NCBI RefSeq assembly: GCF_038069655.2
Contig: NZ_CP150951.2
Location: 744,001-808,000, forward strand
Direction of reading: 5' to 3'
DNA: 64,000 nucleotides
Source: Yoonia sp. BS5-3
GTDB taxonomy: Bacteria; Pseudomonadota; Alphaproteobacteria; Rhodobacterales; Rhodobacteraceae
The position numbers and the translations under genes were made by a program. Below are positions 45,957 to 55,680 of the stretch, one piece after another (the first letter of the stretch is position 1; each line of letters opens with the position of its first letter). The notes below the pieces were generated by a model, which worked only from the letters and a program-made list of their open reading frames with translations, was not told the origin of the DNA and ran no database searches.

Positions 45957-46757
45957 CTAGCCGGCGCTACAACCTTGGATGTCGATGGCTTGATTGCCGC
46001 CCAAAACAGTGATCCGCAGCTGGGACCTATCAAGCGCGAAAGCTGTCCCACTGTCATGTACCATATCCACGGTTGCGCTAAGCATATTACCATCGCGAGA
46101 TGTGTCAGCCTCAGACACCCAGACATTGGCATCGCCTGCTTCGACCACCACAAATTCCTGAGCATCAATCTGTGGCGCATCGATGGTCGCCGTTACGGAC
46201 AACCCGTCGCTAATCGGCTCGACCGCACAGGTCACGCTGCCGACATTCGCCTCTTCAGCGGTCAGAGGGCGGTTAACCAGTGCCGCTGTTATTGCCGGGT
46301 CACGCTCGCCCTCTATTGGAAGCAGCGCATCAAAGGACAAATTGACCGGAATGCAGATTTCCTCGCACACCCCGATGAAGAGCGAACCAGCGATCCGCAT
46401 CTGCGCATCCGGATCTTCCCCGTAAACGGTCAACGGAAAAACAACACTGTCATGGTAGCCAATCGAACTAAGGCCATTTTGCCGAAAAACCTGTGGCACA
46501 GGCCAATGCGGTGCCACTGCGGCGATGTTGTCAGAGCCTTGAAACGAAAACTGCGGCGGTATACCGCCATCACCCGGAGCACGCCAATATGTCTTCCATC
46601 CTGGTTCCAGTGTCACGCGTAACCCCGCCATATGCTGACCCTCGCCCGTGCGCCATCCGGGCACGACTTCGACGCGGGCCAATTCATCAAGCGGTTGGGC
46701 CGACACAAAAGCGGGGAACGCCATCAAAAGGGCAGACATGATCACAGGTTTATACAT
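45957..46757 (-). CDS. Secreted DsbD N-terminal-domain protein
   Basis: 266 residues with a signal peptide (IMSALLMAFPAFVSAQ). The mature part resembles the periplasmic alpha domain of DsbD (LRVTLEPGWKTYWRAPGDGG, GVCEEICIPVNLSF), with a CEEIC pair, but without the membrane and thioredoxin parts. It may receive or pass electrons among periplasmic thiol proteins. It converges with the RND gene and is divergent from the YqgE gene. Confidence 0.85.
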   Translation of the reverse strand: MYKPVIMSALLMAFPAFVSAQPLDELARVEVVPGWRTGEGQHMAGLRVTLEPGWKTYWRAPGDGGIPPQFSFQGSDNIAAVAPHWPVPQVFRQNGLSSIGYHDSVVFPLTVYGEDPDAQMRIAGSLFIGVCEEICIPVNLSFDALLPIEGERDPAITAALVNRPLTAEEANVGSVTCAVEPISDGLSVTATIDAPQIDAQEFVVVEAGDANVWVSEADTSRDGNMLSATVDMVHDSGTAFALDRSQLRITVLGGNQAIDIQGCSAG

Positions 46758-46862
46758 GCAGTCTTACTGGTTCATTCTCTGTTCAATGGGAAGTCACGAT
46801 TCCGCCAACCATTGCAATCTTGGCTCTTGCTTCGGCAAAGCCCCAGTCACATTATGCGCGCT

Positions 46863-47432
46863 ATGAGCGACGAAAGCTTGCAGCTAACAGGAAAACTGCT
46901 GATCGCAATGCCGGGACTGGGGGACACCCCGTTTGCGCATAGCGTCATCTACATGTGCGCGCATGATGAAGGCGGGGGCATGGGCCTGATTGTCAATAAG
47001 CCCCAGCAAGACGTCAAGTTTGCGCAGCTTCTTGATCAGCTTGATATCCCTCGCGCCCCGCATACCCGTGATATCCGTGTCCATTATGGCGGGCCTGTCG
47101 ATCTGGGGCGCGGCTTTGTTCTGCATTCGCGCGATTACGTATCGCAGGCGGGCACATTGCAGGTCGATGACAGTATCGGCATGACAGCAACCTTGGATGT
47201 GCTTGAGGATATGGCGCAAGGGCGCGGACCCAACAGCTCGATGCTGGCACTAGGCTACGCGGGCTGGGGACCCGGTCAACTCGAGCGTGAGATTGGCCGC
47301 AATGGATGGCTGACCTGCGAGGCCAGTACAGACATCATTTTCGGCAGCGCCAATGATCAGAAATGGACTGGCGCGCTAAAAATGATGGGGATTGACCCGT
47401 TGCTTCTTTCTGAGACGGCAGGGCGGGCTTAA
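46863..47432 (+). CDS. YqgE/AlgH family protein
   Basis: 189 residues from ATG 46863 (MSDESLQLTGKLL); an in-frame ATG at 46854 is also possible. LLIAMPGLGDTPFAHSVIYM and GLIVNKPQ start the family fold, with YGGPVDLGRGFVLHS in the middle and GYAGWGPGQLEREI late. Biochemical function is not established for this widespread family. Convergent with the thioredoxin-like gene. Confidence 0.9.
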   Translation: MSDESLQLTGKLLIAMPGLGDTPFAHSVIYMCAHDEGGGMGLIVNKPQQDVKFAQLLDQLDIPRAPHTRDIRVHYGGPVDLGRGFVLHSRDYVSQAGTLQVDDSIGMTATLDVLEDMAQGRGPNSSMLALGYAGWGPGQLEREIGRNGWLTCEASTDIIFGSANDQKWTGALKMMGIDPLLLSETAGRA

Positions 47433-47456
47433 AGGCCAAATATACGCGGTTGCGGC

Positions 47457-47480
47457 GACAGATTTTAGCTAAAATCTGTC
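47457..47480. repeat. Perfect 24-bp palindrome between convergent genes
   Basis: GACAGATTTTAG followed directly by its reverse complement. As RNA it gives a 10-bp stem with an AGCU loop on either strand. It lies between the YqgE stop (47432) and the TlpA-like gene, touching that gene's stop codon (47479-47481). It may be a bidirectional terminator, although no clear U-run follows, or a protein-binding site. Confidence 0.55.
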
Positions 47481-48039
47481 ACGACGGTGTGCCGGTCAAT
47501 GTCTGCAAAATCGCGACTGCGTTCTCACTCGACCAATCAGCGTCTCCTTGCATCCGGGCCACTTCATTCCCAGCAGGATCTAGAATAATCGTGACAGGCA
47601 ACCCGAGCACGCCAAGGCTGCGCGCCAGTGACTGCCGCGCATCCGTGTGCAGCGGCAGGTTATCGACGCCAATCTCATTGAAAAAGCGTTCCATCCCGGG
47701 CCGAGGGTTACGCCCAGTGGCTATCGTAACCACCTCAAGATCGTCACCGCCCAGCATCGTCTGCAATTGCGACAATTGCGGCATTTCGTGGCGACAGGGC
47801 GCACACCACGTCGCCCAGAAATTCAAAACGATGTATTTGCCTTGATAATCCGCCAGGGTCATCTCTGCGCCATCTTCACCCAGAAACGCCACGTCCGAGC
47901 TGGCCATAGGCGCGCTGTGAAAGATCAATTTGCGCATGTCCCCTTCACGCAGCGCCTCAGCGGCGTTGTTATCGGCAACAGCGAGATTTGCAACAGCTGC
48001 GAGGGCCGTATAAAGCAAGGCTAATCGTAACTTCCGCAT
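47479..48039 (-). CDS. TlpA-like periplasmic thiol:disulfide oxidoreductase
   Basis: 186 residues with a signal peptide (LALLYTALAAVANLAVADN). The thioredoxin fold has the active site NFWATWCAPCRHEMPQL and the later cis-Pro region LGVLGLPVTIILDPAGN. It probably reduces periplasmic disulfides, for example in cytochrome maturation. Back to back with argH: only 14 bases separate the two start codons. Confidence 0.9.
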   Translation of the reverse strand: MRKLRLALLYTALAAVANLAVADNNAAEALREGDMRKLIFHSAPMASSDVAFLGEDGAEMTLADYQGKYIVLNFWATWCAPCRHEMPQLSQLQTMLGGDDLEVVTIATGRNPRPGMERFFNEIGVDNLPLHTDARQSLARSLGVLGLPVTIILDPAGNEVARMQGDADWSSENAVAILQTLTGTPS

Positions 48040-48053
48040 AGGCGTTTTCCTTC

Positions 48054-49445
48054 ATGACACAATCTGCAAACTCGATGTGGGGCGGCCGCTTTGCCGCCGG
48101 CCCAGACGCGATCATGGAGGCAATCAACGCCTCGATCGGGTATGACCAGCGTCTTGCACCACAAGACATCGCAGGTTCGCGCGCCCATGCCGCCATGCTG
48201 GCTGCCACAGGCATTATTACGGATAACGATGCTGACGCGATCCGGGAAGGCCTGCTCACCGTTTTGTCAGAGATTGAAACCGGAAGTTTCCCGTTTTCGA
48301 CCGCGCTGGAAGATATCCACATGAATGTGGAGGCCCGGCTGAAAGAACTGATCGGTGAACCTGCGGGCCGTCTGCATACGGCCCGGTCGCGCAATGATCA
48401 GGTTGCGGTCGATTTTCGCCTTTGGGTGCGCGATCAATGTGATCAGGCCGATGAAGCGCTCGCTGCCCTGCAAAAGGCCTTGTTGGGTCAGGCGGAAGCC
48501 GGGGCCGATTGGGTTATGCCCGGATTTACCCATCTGCAAACAGCGCAACCCGTCACCTGGGGCCATCACATGATGGCCTATGTGGAAATGTTTGCCCGGG
48601 ACCGTTCGCGTTTTGCCGATGCGCGCGCGCGAATGAACACGTCGCCCCTTGGGGCGGCAGCTCTTGCCGGGACGACTTTTCCAATTGACCGCGCCATGAC
48701 CGCCGAAGCGCTGGGGTTTGACCGTCCCATGGCCAATTCTTTGGATGCTGTAGCTGACCGCGATTTCGCGCTCGAATTCCTGGCCAGCGCCAGCATTTGC
48801 GCCATGCACCTGTCGCGGCTCGCCGAAGAGCTGGTCATCTGGTCCTCGGCCCAGTTCCGCTTTGTCAAAATGTCCGACAAATGGTCGACAGGCTCGTCCA
48901 TCATGCCCCAAAAACGCAATCCGGACGCAGCCGAGCTGATCCGCGCCAAGATCGGTCGCATTTTTGGGGCCAATGTCGCGTTGATGACAGTTATGAAAGG
49001 TCTGCCACTGACCTATTCCAAGGATATGCAAGAAGACAAAGAGCAAACCTTTGATGCGGCCGACAACCTGATGCTGGCCGTGGCCGCTATGTCGGGCATG
49101 GTCGCAGATATGACTGCCAACAAAGACAACCTAAAGACCGCCGCCGCAAGCGGATTTTCGACAGCGACCGATCTTGCCGATTGGCTGGTGCGTGAACTTG
49201 GGCTACCCTTTCGCGAGGCGCATCATGTAACCGGCGCCCTTGTGGCCCTGGCCGAAGACAAAGGGTGCGATTTGCCCGACTTGACGCTTGAGGACATGCA
49301 GGCCGAACATGCAGGCATTCGGGCGGATGTTTTTGATGTGCTCGGCGTCGATAACTCGGTGGCCTCCCGCACCAGCTTTGGGGGTACGGCACCCGATCAG
49401 GTCCGTGCACAGATTGCGCATTGGGCCAAGCTATTAGACTTGTGA
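48054..49445 (+). CDS. argH: Argininosuccinate lyase
   Basis: 463 residues. [20 protein letters not shown] opens the protein, [17 protein letters not shown] carries substrate-binding residues and [15 protein letters not shown] is the fumarase-superfamily signature with the catalytic Ser. It makes arginine and fumarate. No strong ribosome binding site is seen before the ATG at 48054, and its promoter probably overlaps the TlpA-like gene. Confidence 0.97.
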   Translation: MTQSANSMWGGRFAAGPDAIMEAINASIGYDQRLAPQDIAGSRAHAAMLAATGIITDNDADAIREGLLTVLSEIETGSFPFSTALEDIHMNVEARLKELIGEPAGRLHTARSRNDQVAVDFRLWVRDQCDQADEALAALQKALLGQAEAGADWVMPGFTHLQTAQPVTWGHHMMAYVEMFARDRSRFADARARMNTSPLGAAALAGTTFPIDRAMTAEALGFDRPMANSLDAVADRDFALEFLASASICAMHLSRLAEELVIWSSAQFRFVKMSDKWSTGSSIMPQKRNPDAAELIRAKIGRIFGANVALMTVMKGLPLTYSKDMQEDKEQTFDAADNLMLAVAAMSGMVADMTANKDNLKTAAASGFSTATDLADWLVRELGLPFREAHHVTGALVALAEDKGCDLPDLTLEDMQAEHAGIRADVFDVLGVDNSVASRTSFGGTAPDQVRAQIAHWAKLLDL

Positions 49446-49454
49446 GGTGTGAAT

Positions 49455-49628
49455 ATGAAAAAGTTCTTTTTGATCATTGCTTTGGGCGCGTTAGCGGCTT
49501 GCGGCGCTGACGGTGACCCGCTGCAACCAAATGCGAATGTCGGGCTTAGCATTGGTGCCGGCGGCATCTCCCCAAATGCAAGTGTTGGGGCGAGCAATGG
49601 GAATGTCTCGCTCGGCCTGAACTTGTGA
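49455..49628 (+). CDS. Small lipoprotein
   Basis: 57 residues, starting MKKFFLIIALGALAACGAD. LAAC is a lipobox, so the mature 42-residue chain would be lipid-anchored. The rest is Gly/Asn/Ser-rich with a loose repeat (PNANVGLSIG, PNASVGASNG). GAGG lies 9 bases before the ATG, and the stop overlaps the next start (TGATG), which supports it despite the small size. Function unknown. Confidence 0.75.
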   Translation: MKKFFLIIALGALAACGADGDPLQPNANVGLSIGAGGISPNASVGASNGNVSLGLNL

Positions 49629-49963
49629 TGCGCAGCATTTATTTGCTTTTGGCCATCTGGGGCACCCTACACCCGATGTATTATTTCGTGACCTGGTTTC
49701 GCGCCGAAGGCTGGGACATCATGAAGATGGTCGATGCATGGCACGCAAACAACGCAACAAGTGGTTTGGTCTGGGATCTGACCATCGCCGCGGTTGCATT
49801 AACCTTGTGGATCATTGTCGAGGTTTTCAAAACACGCAATTGGCTGAACCTCATCGCAATCCCTGCCACATTTTGCATCGGCGTCAGCTGCGGGCTACCG
49901 CTTTATCTTTACCTACGTGAGCGCGTTGTCATTTATCGCGATCCACACAGAGTACGCGTCTAA
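49628..49963 (+). CDS. DUF2834-type small membrane protein
   Basis: 111 residues, three hydrophobic segments (YLLLAIWGTLHPMYYFV, LVWDLTIAAVALTLWIIVEV, LIAIPATFCIGVSCGLPLYLYLR). The pattern of a short N-terminal helix followed by W-D-L and E-x-F-K matches the DUF2834 family as I know it. It is coupled to the lipoprotein gene and lies between argH and lysA. Confidence 0.75.
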   Translation: MRSIYLLLAIWGTLHPMYYFVTWFRAEGWDIMKMVDAWHANNATSGLVWDLTIAAVALTLWIIVEVFKTRNWLNLIAIPATFCIGVSCGLPLYLYLRERVVIYRDPHRVRV

Positions 49964-50051
49964 AGCGTCGCGCCCAAACCGGGCATTCAAGGGTTGGTCT
50001 TCGCCTGTGATCTGATATGTCCAGGGCAATACTTTCACAAGGATCACGGGC

Positions 50052-51320
50052 TTGGATCATTTTCTTTATCGTAACGGTGTTTTGCATGCTGAGGATGTTC
50101 CCATTGCAGATATTGCAGCGACGGTGGGGACGCCGTTTTATGTCTATTCCACGGCCACACTGACCCGTCATTTCACGCTGTTTGATGAGGCATTGAATTT
50201 TGCCGATCATCTGGTGTGTTTTGCCATGAAATCCGCATCAAATCAGGCCATCCTAAAGGTACTTGCGAATGCGGGCGCCGGTATGGATGTCGTATCGGGT
50301 GGAGAATATTTGCGCGCGAAGGCCGCTGGCGTGCGGGGCGACAAAATCGTTTTCTCGGGCGTTGGCAAAACCGCTGATGAAATGCGTCTGGCCCTTGAAG
50401 GTGGGATTCGGCAATTCAATGTCGAAAGCGAGCCTGAGATGATCGTGCTTGATCAGGTGGCCCAATCATTGGGTGTCATCGCCCCGATCACGGTGCGCGT
50501 GAACCCCGATGTGGATGCAAAAACCCATGCCAAGATCGCGACCGGCAAATCTGAAAACAAATTTGGCATTCCGATCAGCCGCGCGCGCGAAGTATATGCC
50601 ATGGCAGCCAGCTTACCCGGGCTGAAGGTCATCGGCATTGATGTCCATATTGGATCGCAATTGACCGATCTTGCCCCGTTTGAGGCAGCCTATCGCAAAG
50701 TTGCTGAACTGACCGAGCAGCTGCGCGCAGATGGCCACGAGATCAAACGCCTAGATCTGGGGGGCGGTCTCGGCATTCCTTATGCTCGCTCGAACGAAGC
50801 ACCGCCGCTGCCGACCGATTATGGCGCATTGATTGAGCGAACCGTCGGCCATTTGGGCTGCGAGATCGAAATTGAACCTGGCCGCTTGATTTCCGGCAAT
50901 GCCGGGTTGATGGTATCCAAGGTGATCTATGTCAAATCCGGCGAAGATCGCGATTTTCTGATTCTCGATGGCGCTATGAACGACCTGATCAGACCAGCAA
51001 TGTACGAAGCTTGGCACGACATCGTGCCAGTGGTTGAGCCCGCGCCCGGCGCAGAGCCCGCAAAATATGACATTGTTGGCCCTATTTGTGAGAGCGGTGA
51101 TACATTTGCTAAGGGTCGCGAAATGCCTGCGGTTGGCCCGGATGATCTGGTCGCATTCCGCTCTGCCGGGGCTTATGGTGCGGTGATGTCATCGGAATAT
51201 AACTCGCGCCCACTTATCCCCGAGGTGCTTGTGGATGGTGATCAATTTGCAGTTATCCGCCCACGCCCTACCTATGAAGAAATGATTGCGCGCGATACGG
51301 TGCCAAAGTGGTTAGACTAA
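50052..51320 (+). CDS. lysA: Diaminopimelate decarboxylase
   Basis: 422 residues. CFAMKSASNQAIL carries the PLP-binding Lys, FSGVGKTADEMRLAL and GGGLGIPY are family motifs, and GPICESGDTFAKGR holds the catalytic Cys and Glu. It makes L-lysine from meso-diaminopimelate. The start is a TTG at 50052, supported by AAGGA about 9 bases upstream and by homology of MDHFLYRNGVLHAED; no in-frame ATG lies nearby. Confidence 0.95.
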   Translation: MDHFLYRNGVLHAEDVPIADIAATVGTPFYVYSTATLTRHFTLFDEALNFADHLVCFAMKSASNQAILKVLANAGAGMDVVSGGEYLRAKAAGVRGDKIVFSGVGKTADEMRLALEGGIRQFNVESEPEMIVLDQVAQSLGVIAPITVRVNPDVDAKTHAKIATGKSENKFGIPISRAREVYAMAASLPGLKVIGIDVHIGSQLTDLAPFEAAYRKVAELTEQLRADGHEIKRLDLGGGLGIPYARSNEAPPLPTDYGALIERTVGHLGCEIEIEPGRLISGNAGLMVSKVIYVKSGEDRDFLILDGAMNDLIRPAMYEAWHDIVPVVEPAPGAEPAKYDIVGPICESGDTFAKGREMPAVGPDDLVAFRSAGAYGAVMSSEYNSRPLIPEVLVDGDQFAVIRPRPTYEEMIARDTVPKWLD

Positions 51321-51363
51321 TCACACCCACGGGAGAAAGCCGCTGAAAAATCAGCCGGACGAA

Positions 51364-53979
51364 ATGCAACACCTGAAACTGCCTGTTGCGCTGACGCATG
51401 CAGGGATGGTGGCTGAGCGCGTCGTTCGGGCTTTCTGGCCGCTTTGGACGGTCATCTTCCTGATTCTCGCCCCGGTGCTGATGGGCTGGCACGATTTGAT
51501 GCCGCTTGAGCTTTTCTGGGGTGCGGTTGTTGCCTCATTCATTGCGGTTTTGGCCAGCCTGGTCTGGGGCGTTCGCCGTTTTGAAATGCCGCAACGATCT
51601 GAGGCCGTCAGCCGCGTTGATGCCGCGCTTCCGGGCAGGCCGATTGCAGCGATTGCAGATAGTCAGGCGATCGGCAGCGGCGATGCCGCCTCTGAGCAGG
51701 TCTGGCGTACCCATGTCCAGCGTATGGCCGAGCGCACGAAAGAGGCACGCGCAATCGAGCCCGATTTGCGCATTTCGGACCGTGACCCGTACGGGCTGCG
51801 ATTCATCGCGCTTCTATTCTTTGTGACTGCCCTACTGTTCGGATCGCTTTTGCGCGTCGGCTCGGTGCCCGACATCACAATGAACGGCGGCCAAAACTTG
51901 GCCACCGGTCCTGTTTGGGAAGGTTGGGTTGAACCGCCTGCCTATACTGGCAAACCATCGATCTATCTCAACGATGTGCCCGCCGGTGATCTCAGCGTGC
52001 CGATTGGCAGCCAGGTAACTCTGCGACTTTACGGCGAGGTTGGGGCGCTCACCGTCGCTGAAACCGTTTCGGGTCGAACCGCCGAACTTGGTGCTGCATC
52101 GGATTCGCAGCAACAATTTGATATCACTCAATCGGGCGAATTGACCGTTGAGGGTAGCAATGGAATGAGCTGGTCCATCACCGCTGTTGCCGATAGTGCG
52201 CCCGAGGTTGAGCTGACCGGCGAGATCGAAAGCGACGCGATGGGCGAGATGTCGCAACCCTTCAGCGCTTTTGATGACTACGGCATTGAATTCGGCACAG
52301 CAACGATCAGCCTTGATCTGACAGCGGTCGAGCGCCGCCATGGCCTGGTGATTGATCCAGATCCGATCCCACCCTTGGTGCTGGATTTACCGATGCCCTT
52401 CACCGGAGATCGCACCGATTTTGAAGAGTTCCTGATCGAGAATCTCAGCGAACACCCGTTGGCAAATCTGCCCGTCACCCTGCAGCTGACGGTCACAGAT
52501 GCCGCCGGGCAGACCGGCCAGACCCCGCCCGAACCGATGATCCTACCCGGTCGCCGCTTTTTTCAACCCTTTGCCCGCGCAGTGATCGAACAGCGCCGCG
52601 ATCTGATGTGGTCAAAAGCCAATAGCCGCCGCATCAGCCAGATTTTGCGCGCCGTTTCTCATCGCCCCGAAGGTCTGTTTTCCAACCAATCCACATATTT
52701 GCGCCTGCGCACGATCATCCGGCGTCTAGACGATACAGCCGATACCGGCATGAGCGATGAGGTACAGACAGAACTGGTCGAGGCGCTGTGGGATTTGGCG
52801 ATCCAGTTGGAAGATGGCCGCTTGGCCGACGCCCGCGAACGGTTGCGCCGCGCACAGGAGCGGCTGGAAGAGGCCATGCGTAATGGCGCCTCAGACGAAG
52901 AAATTGCCGAATTGATGCGCGAATTGCGCGAGGCGACGAATGACTACATGCGTATGCTTGCCGAAGAAGCCGAACCCAATGATGGGACAGATCAGGCGGA
53001 TAACAGCGGCAACGCGCAGACCATGACGATGGATGAATTGCAGGCGCTGATGGATCGCATCGAAGAGCTGATGCAAGAAGGTCGCATGGCCGAGGCCCAA
53101 GAACTGATGGAACAGCTTAACCAGCTGATGGAAAATATGCGCGTCACCCAAGGCGACGGCAGTGGCGATGGCCCGCAAACGCCCGGTCAGCAATCTATGC
53201 AAGACTTGGCTGATACACTCCGCGATCAGGAACAGCTATCGGATGAGGCTTTTCGCGATCTTCAAGAACAGTTCAACCCTGGCCAACAAGGCCAACAGCC
53301 ACAGGGTCAACAACCTGGGCAGCAGGGACAACAACAAGGTCAGCAGGGCCAGCAAGGTCAAGACGGACAACAGCCCGGTCAGGAAGGGCAGCAACAAGGT
53401 CAAGGACAAGATCCTGGGTCAGATGGCCGACCTGGGGGGCAGTCAGATGATGGAAGCGGCGGCCAAGGCAGCCAGCAAAGCCTTGCAGATCGCCAACAGG
53501 CCTTGCGCCGCGAATTGGAACGTCAACGCGACGGCCTACCAAACCTTGATGGCGATGCAGGTGAAATTGCGCGCCGCTCGCTGGAACGGGCCGAAGGTGC
53601 CATGGAGGGCGCTGAAGATGCCCTGCGCAATGGCGATTTGGCCGAAGCAATTGACCAGCAAGCCGAAGCCATGGATGCCCTGCGCAATGGCATGCGTGAA
53701 CTGGGCCAGGCCCTGGCCCAAAACCAACAGGATGGCGAACAAGGCGAAGGCACCCAGCAAGGCGACGCGTCCAACCGCCCCGTGCCCGGTCAGCGTGACC
53801 CACTTGGACGCGAGATGGGCAATACCGGGCAGCTTGGCACAGATCAGCAGCTTTTGGGGCGCGAAGAAATCAACCGCCGAGCAGAAGAGCTTCTGGATGA
53901 AATCCGCCGCCGTTCTGCCGAGCAGGATCGCCCCGAAGTCGAACGGGATTACCTACGCAGATTGCTTGATCAGTTTTAG
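51364..53979 (+). CDS. TIGR02302 family membrane protein with Gln/Gly-rich region
   Basis: 871 residues. Membrane segments lie near residues 25-65 (RAFWPLWTVIFLILAPVLMG) and 150-172. Long helical stretches rich in Glu, Met and Leu follow (residues 470-620), then a low-complexity Gln/Gly part at about 637-700 built from GQQ units, and a charged C-terminus. The layout and gene order after lysA match the alphaproteobacterial family TIGR02302, whose function is unknown to me. The best ribosome binding site (GGAG near 51333) is 7 bases from an in-frame CTG at 51343, so a start upstream of the ATG is possible. Confidence 0.85.
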   Translation: MQHLKLPVALTHAGMVAERVVRAFWPLWTVIFLILAPVLMGWHDLMPLELFWGAVVASFIAVLASLVWGVRRFEMPQRSEAVSRVDAALPGRPIAAIADSQAIGSGDAASEQVWRTHVQRMAERTKEARAIEPDLRISDRDPYGLRFIALLFFVTALLFGSLLRVGSVPDITMNGGQNLATGPVWEGWVEPPAYTGKPSIYLNDVPAGDLSVPIGSQVTLRLYGEVGALTVAETVSGRTAELGAASDSQQQFDITQSGELTVEGSNGMSWSITAVADSAPEVELTGEIESDAMGEMSQPFSAFDDYGIEFGTATISLDLTAVERRHGLVIDPDPIPPLVLDLPMPFTGDRTDFEEFLIENLSEHPLANLPVTLQLTVTDAAGQTGQTPPEPMILPGRRFFQPFARAVIEQRRDLMWSKANSRRISQILRAVSHRPEGLFSNQSTYLRLRTIIRRLDDTADTGMSDEVQTELVEALWDLAIQLEDGRLADARERLRRAQERLEEAMRNGASDEEIAELMRELREATNDYMRMLAEEAEPNDGTDQADNSGNAQTMTMDELQALMDRIEELMQEGRMAEAQELMEQLNQLMENMRVTQGDGSGDGPQTPGQQSMQDLADTLRDQEQLSDEAFRDLQEQFNPGQQGQQPQGQQPGQQGQQQGQQGQQGQDGQQPGQEGQQQGQGQDPGSDGRPGGQSDDGSGGQGSQQSLADRQQALRRELERQRDGLPNLDGDAGEIARRSLERAEGAMEGAEDALRNGDLAEAIDQQAEAMDALRNGMRELGQALAQNQQDGEQGEGTQQGDASNRPVPGQRDPLGREMGNTGQLGTDQQLLGREEINRRAEELLDEIRRRSAEQDRPEVERDYLRRLLDQF

Positions 53980-54707
53980 GGTCTGAAAGAAAAACCGATG
54001 CGCCTTTTTTGGCGTATGACAAATCAACCGAGACCTCACATAACTCTGCATGATTTTATGGCTAGATAAAGAGCGCCCTAAACAGACGGACCATCATCCC
54101 GAACCGTTTTTAGTATGCATTTCGATGTCGAAGTGGTTGCCTTGAAAACCAACCGCGTTCCACCGCACCACGTCTTGTTGAAGAGATAACACCTGGCACC
54201 CCTCCATAAAGGGGTTTGTTGCTGCAGTTACTATGAAATCTGCCGCGTCAATCTGGCAGACCGCGTATAGCCCGTCGAATAGCTCTTTCGCTTCTGTCGG
54301 AACCTCGCCGTTGCTAGTGGACGCAAATGCCCATTTGTCAGCCATGTGGTGCAAAAATCGCAGCAGAGCATTCAGATCCCGCAGCGGCGCAATCAAATGG
54401 GTGATCCGCATAGAGAACCGGAACAATTGGTCGACATTGGGGGCATGACAAATGTCAACATCCAAGCCAAGAAACTCTTACCGCTCCACCACGTTCCGGC
54501 GAAAGATAACCCCACTGAGAACCGGCTTGCAAATTCTCTCAGGATATTTCCTCTGAATACCCTGCCGGTATGGGAATACGACGCTTGCTCTTGGACACAG
54601 GCAAAAGTGTTTCGGATGCCTCATTCAGCCAGAAAAATCAGACATATTGACTGCCTATTTTCGGGTCGTGAAACACGCCGAAACACGAAAATGAATAAAC
54701 CCCGACC
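53980..54707. other. Long intergenic stretch with little recognisable content
   Basis: 728 bases between the TIGR02302 gene and the end of the zinc-ribbon gene. A weak hairpin (53998-54017, ATGCGCC/GGCGTAT around a T run) may end the TIGR02302 transcript. One low-confidence minus-strand gene is listed separately. The remainder shows no motif, repeat or RNA gene that I recognise. Confidence 0.5.
54094..54411 (-). CDS. Possible hypothetical protein
   Basis: 105 residues from ATG 54411, or 123 from a TTG at 54465. The sequence (HLIAPLRDLNALLRFLHHMA, ELFDGLYAVCQIDAADFIV) looks like a globular alpha/beta protein, not a shadow frame, but there is no good ribosome binding site and no family I know. 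It stands alone between the TIGR02302 and zinc-ribbon genes. It could also be a decayed gene. Confidence 0.4.
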   Translation of the reverse strand: MRITHLIAPLRDLNALLRFLHHMADKWAFASTSNGEVPTEAKELFDGLYAVCQIDAADFIVTAATNPFMEGCQVLSLQQDVVRWNAVGFQGNHFDIEMHTKNGSG

Positions 54708-55511
54708 TTAGGCCGCCTCGTCCCCCGCCATAAAGCCCTCAATCAAGGTCCGAAGCCGTTGAACCTGCTCGTTCAACATCACACGCATCTGGTCGACGAT
54801 TTCAACATAGCTTGCCATATAGGGGCGTAGCTGTGGCAGGTTCTCGTTGATCAAATCCTGGAAGAAATAGGGTGTGATCAAAATGGCGATCAAGATCAGC
54901 ACAAAGAAGAAGCCTCGCCGAAAGCCGCGGCGTTTGATGGCGTCCTGCTTTTCCGCCTCGGTCAGGCCGGATTTGTCACTCGCCTCGGCCCGTGCGCGCA
55001 AAGCCGAATTTATTTCGTCAATGCTGGGGACCGTGCGTACATTTGTATCGCTTTCGACAGCGCCCGTAGATGCGGCCGCGACCGATGCTGCTGCAGATGC
55101 GGGCGTGCCACCTTCAACCCGGGTAAGCTGCGAAATACGGCGGCGGGTTTCATCCGCATCTACGCGCGGGGGCGGTGCATTTTCCTGCGTTGCGGGCGGT
55201 GCGTCAGAATCGGTCGCCCGCGCCCGTCTTTCATGGGCCAGTTCTTCGCGCAATATCGCGCTAATCGACGTATCCAGCGTTTTGCGTTCGGGCGCAGGTA
55301 CGGGCGGCGGTGTCGGCGTATCCGATGCTGGCGCATTATCTGTCTCAACCGCAGCCAAAGTCTCGCCTGGCGCGCGTCCTTCGACGATCGGTTTGTCGGT
55401 TTGAAACCAGGTATGCGCACAGCTTGAACACTGTACGTCGCGCCCCCCTTCAGGGATCGCATCATTTGAGATGTCGTACTGCGCACCGCAGTTTGGGCAA
55501 ATCAGCCTCAT
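54708..55511 (-). CDS. Zinc-ribbon membrane protein (MJ0042-type finger)
   Basis: 267 residues from ATG 55511 with AAGGA upstream. The N-terminus MRLICPNCGAQYDI with VQCSSCAHTWFQ gives two CxxC pairs, a zinc ribbon of the MJ0042 type. A long Pro/Ala/Asp-rich, probably disordered stretch follows to a single membrane helix near residue 200 (GFFFVLILIAILITPYFF) and a short helical tail. Divergent from ftsE, as in related bacteria. Function unknown. Confidence 0.8.
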   Translation of the reverse strand: MRLICPNCGAQYDISNDAIPEGGRDVQCSSCAHTWFQTDKPIVEGRAPGETLAAVETDNAPASDTPTPPPVPAPERKTLDTSISAILREELAHERRARATDSDAPPATQENAPPPRVDADETRRRISQLTRVEGGTPASAAASVAAASTGAVESDTNVRTVPSIDEINSALRARAEASDKSGLTEAEKQDAIKRRGFRRGFFFVLILIAILITPYFFQDLINENLPQLRPYMASYVEIVDQMRVMLNEQVQRLRTLIEGFMAGDEAA

Positions 55512-55680
55512 GTCATCTTTTTCCTTCTGCCCGGCGGCACCATGTTTTATTGTTCTTGCCGCGCGTAATTTAGCAAGGCAGACCGCAAACGCAAAGGTTT
55601 TGGTGACCAAACCCTGTGCAGATCATTGAAACCTGTTGCAGATTTGGGCAGAACGGCGCTGTCGCGCAAAGGAAGTCAAA

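Noticed and set aside
53162..53986. Open frame of about 270 codons on the same strand as the TIGR02302 gene, and the short repeats at 53270-53480 as a possible array
   Set aside because: The repeats are the codons of a Gln/Gly-rich protein region in the correct frame; they lack the regular repeat-spacer structure of a CRISPR array.
54346..54711. Plus-strand open frame of 121 codons in the long intergenic region
   Set aside because: Composition looks non-protein, no ribosome binding site, and it overlaps the better minus-strand candidate.
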